A stretch of DNA of 7,425 nt. Origin: an uncultured Lysobacteraceae bacterium (GTDB taxonomy: Bacteria > Pseudomonadota > Gammaproteobacteria > Xanthomonadales > Rhodanobacteraceae). Below, piece by piece: positions 6,427 through 7,425 of the stretch. The stretch covers positions 1-7,425 of the forward strand of contig CAMLLF010000178.1 in NCBI GenBank assembly GCA_946480705.1, written 5' to 3'. The position numbers were made by a program, and so were the translations under genes. The number at the start of each line of letters is the position of its first letter. The first letter of the stretch is position 1. The notes under the pieces were generated by a model that was not told the origin of the DNA, did not search any database, and saw only the letters and a program-made list of their open reading frames with translations.

Positions 6427-6532
6427 CCCTCCCCTCGAAGGGGAGGGACTGTTGCGGCGCGCCGCGAGAAGTTTGCGAGCTTTGGCCGCTTTTTCGCGAG
6501 TTGCAGGGAAACCCTCCCCTTCGAGGGGAGGG
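6427..6532 (+). repeat. Pair of inverted GC-rich hairpin repeats before apbE
   Basis: Two 21-nt units (6427-6447 and 6512-6532) are exact reverse complements of each other. Each is also a perfect 9-bp hairpin, CCCTCCCCT/AGGGGAGGG, with a 3-nt loop (CGA in the first, TCG in the second). They are separated by 64 nt and fill the middle of the 210-nt gap between the DUF4198-like gene and apbE (6376-6585). Identity extends slightly outward (TGCCCTCC), then stops. CCCTCCCC-type hairpins are common dispersed intergenic repeats in GC-rich proteobacteria and often give false ORFs with PPLEGEG-like peptides; the short open frames here are of that kind. They could attenuate or process the message between the two genes. 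No T-run or promoter was recognised. Confidence 0.8.
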
Positions 6533-6585
6533 CATGGACGGAGATGCGTTCCCGCTCCGGCTCGGAACGCGCATTGCCCTGACCC

Positions 6586-7425
6586 ATGACCCTCCTCGAA
6601 TTCGCCCGCCGATTCCTGCCGCGCCGCTGGCTGCGCTGGCCCGTGCGCGCCTGGAACGGCGAGACCATGGGCACGACCTGGTCGGTGAAAGTCTGCGCGC
6701 GGCGCAGGCCGCAGGCGCGGGCGATCGGCGCCGTCATTGCCGCGGCGCTCGAGCGCGTCGATCGCGAAATGAGCACGTGGCGCGCCGACTCGGATCTGAG
6801 CCGCTACAACGCCGCGTCGGTGTCGCAGTGGGTCGAGTTGCCCGAAGCCTGCTACCGCGTCGTCGCGACCGCGCTTTCGATCGCGCGCGAGACCGGCGGC
6901 GCCTACGATCCGACCGTCGGGCGTCTCGTGAACCTCTGGGGCTTCGGTCCGGACGGACGGCGCGAAGCGCCGCCCGACGCCGCGGCGATCGAACGCGCGC
7001 GCGCCGACTGCGGCTGGCAGCGCGTGCGCTGCGACGACGCGCGCCGCGCAGTGTGGCAACCCGGCGGCGTCTATCTCGATCTGTCGGCGATCGCGAAGGG
7101 TTTCGCGGTCGATCAGGTCTGCGATGCGCTGCGCGAGCAGGGCATCGTCGACTATCTCGTCGAAGTCGGCGGCGAACTCCGCGCGCAGGGTTTCCGCGGC
7201 GACGGCCGACCCTGGTACGTCGCGATCGAATCGCCCGACAAGGAAAACGAAATGCCGCTCGTCGGCGTGCTGCGCGACGGTGCGATCGCGACCTCGGGCG
7301 ACTACCTGCGCTATTTCGAAAGTGCGGGCCAGCGCTATTCGCACACGATCGATCCGCGCACTGCGGAGCCGGTCGCGCACGCGCTCGACGACACCCCCGG
7401 CCGGACGCTGAGCGCGTTCGACCGG
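6586..7425 (+). CDS. apbE: ApbE, FAD:protein FMN transferase (3' end cut by window)
   Basis: The first 280 residues of an ApbE-family enzyme, which transfers FMN from FAD to a Thr in exported or membrane proteins using Mg2+. Family blocks in order: GETMGTTWSVKV at 25-36, EMSTWRADSDLSRYN at 61-75, GGAYDPTVGRLVNLWGFG at 104-121, YLDLSAIAKGFAVD at 163-176 with Lys171, VEVGGELRAQG at 192-202, AIATSGDY at 233-240 and SHTIDPRT at 252-259. The C-terminal metal-binding D-x-x-x-T region lies beyond the window. Unlike many ApbE proteins it has no lipobox or signal peptide: the N-terminus is a basic/aromatic stretch (FARRFLPRRWLRWPVRAW). An in-frame TGA at 6580-6582 excludes a longer form. The Shine-Dalgarno is weak. 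The probable target is the DUF2271-like protein upstream. The last 13 residues (7387-7425) look unlike the family. Confidence 0.93.
   Translation, partial: MTLLEFARRFLPRRWLRWPVRAWNGETMGTTWSVKVCARRRPQARAIGAVIAAALERVDREMSTWRADSDLSRYNAASVSQWVELPEACYRVVATALSIARETGGAYDPTVGRLVNLWGFGPDGRREAPPDAAAIERARADCGWQRVRCDDARRAVWQPGGVYLDLSAIAKGFAVDQVCDALREQGIVDYLVEVGGELRAQGFRGDGRPWYVAIESPDKENEMPLVGVLRDGAIATSGDYLRYFESAGQRYSHTIDPRTAEPVAHALDDTPGRTLSAFDR

Noticed and set aside
6427..6532. CRISPR-like array
   Set aside because: Only two units, in inverted rather than direct orientation, with a single 64-nt gap and no cas genes.
6389..6589. Small ORFs of 60-66 codons between the DUF4198-like gene and apbE
   Set aside because: They are translations of the hairpin repeats (PPLEGEG and PSRGG peptides), a common false-gene artefact.
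5245..7380. A 711-codon antisense open frame across the DUF2271, DUF4198 and apbE region
   Set aside because: It is Arg/Ala/Val-rich with no recognisable domain, runs through both intergenic repeats, and lies opposite three well-supported genes. It is a GC-bias shadow.

Overview
The window reads as a chromosomal segment of a GC-rich gammaproteobacterium. The best guess is the Xanthomonadales/Lysobacterales, because suf genes followed by a NifU-type scaffold, a GNAT enzyme and a small Rieske protein is an arrangement I associate from memory with that order; no marker gene here proves it. All genes lie on the + strand, and coding is dense and GC-biased, so long antisense open frames are shadows. 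Both ends are cut inside genes: sufC on the left, apbE on the right.

Region 1 (1-4010) is the distal part of a SUF iron-sulfur cluster assembly operon: the end of sufC, then sufD, sufS, a sufU-type gene, a GNAT acetyltransferase and a Rieske-type ferredoxin. Three junctions are ATGA stop/start overlaps and the other gaps are 2 and 16 nt, so this is one tightly coupled transcript. SufS and the U-type protein carry the residues expected of the SufS-SufU (zinc-ligand-swap) pair rather than the E. coli SufS-SufE pair.

Region 2 (4011-4278) is non-coding. It holds a 145-bp inverted-repeat element (4015-4159), then a good sigma70-like promoter (TTGAGA, 17 nt, TGTAAT) overlapped by a Fur-box-like palindrome (4198-4212).

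Region 3 (4279-7425) is a probable iron-repressed module: a small PepSY-type membrane protein with three predicted TM helices, an exported DUF2271-like protein carrying an ApbE-type flavinylation motif (DGVSGAT), an exported DUF4198-like protein, a 210-bp gap with two 9-bp-stem hairpins in inverted orientation, and apbE (FAD:protein FMN transferase), cut by the window end. The simplest reading is that ApbE attaches FMN to the DUF2271-like protein, which exchanges electrons with the PepSY membrane protein outside the cytoplasm, while the DUF4198-like protein handles metal or ligand, all induced by low iron. This periplasmic flavin/iron module is the least characterised system in the window. An oddity is that apbE shows no export signal, and an in-frame stop just upstream excludes an N-terminal extension.
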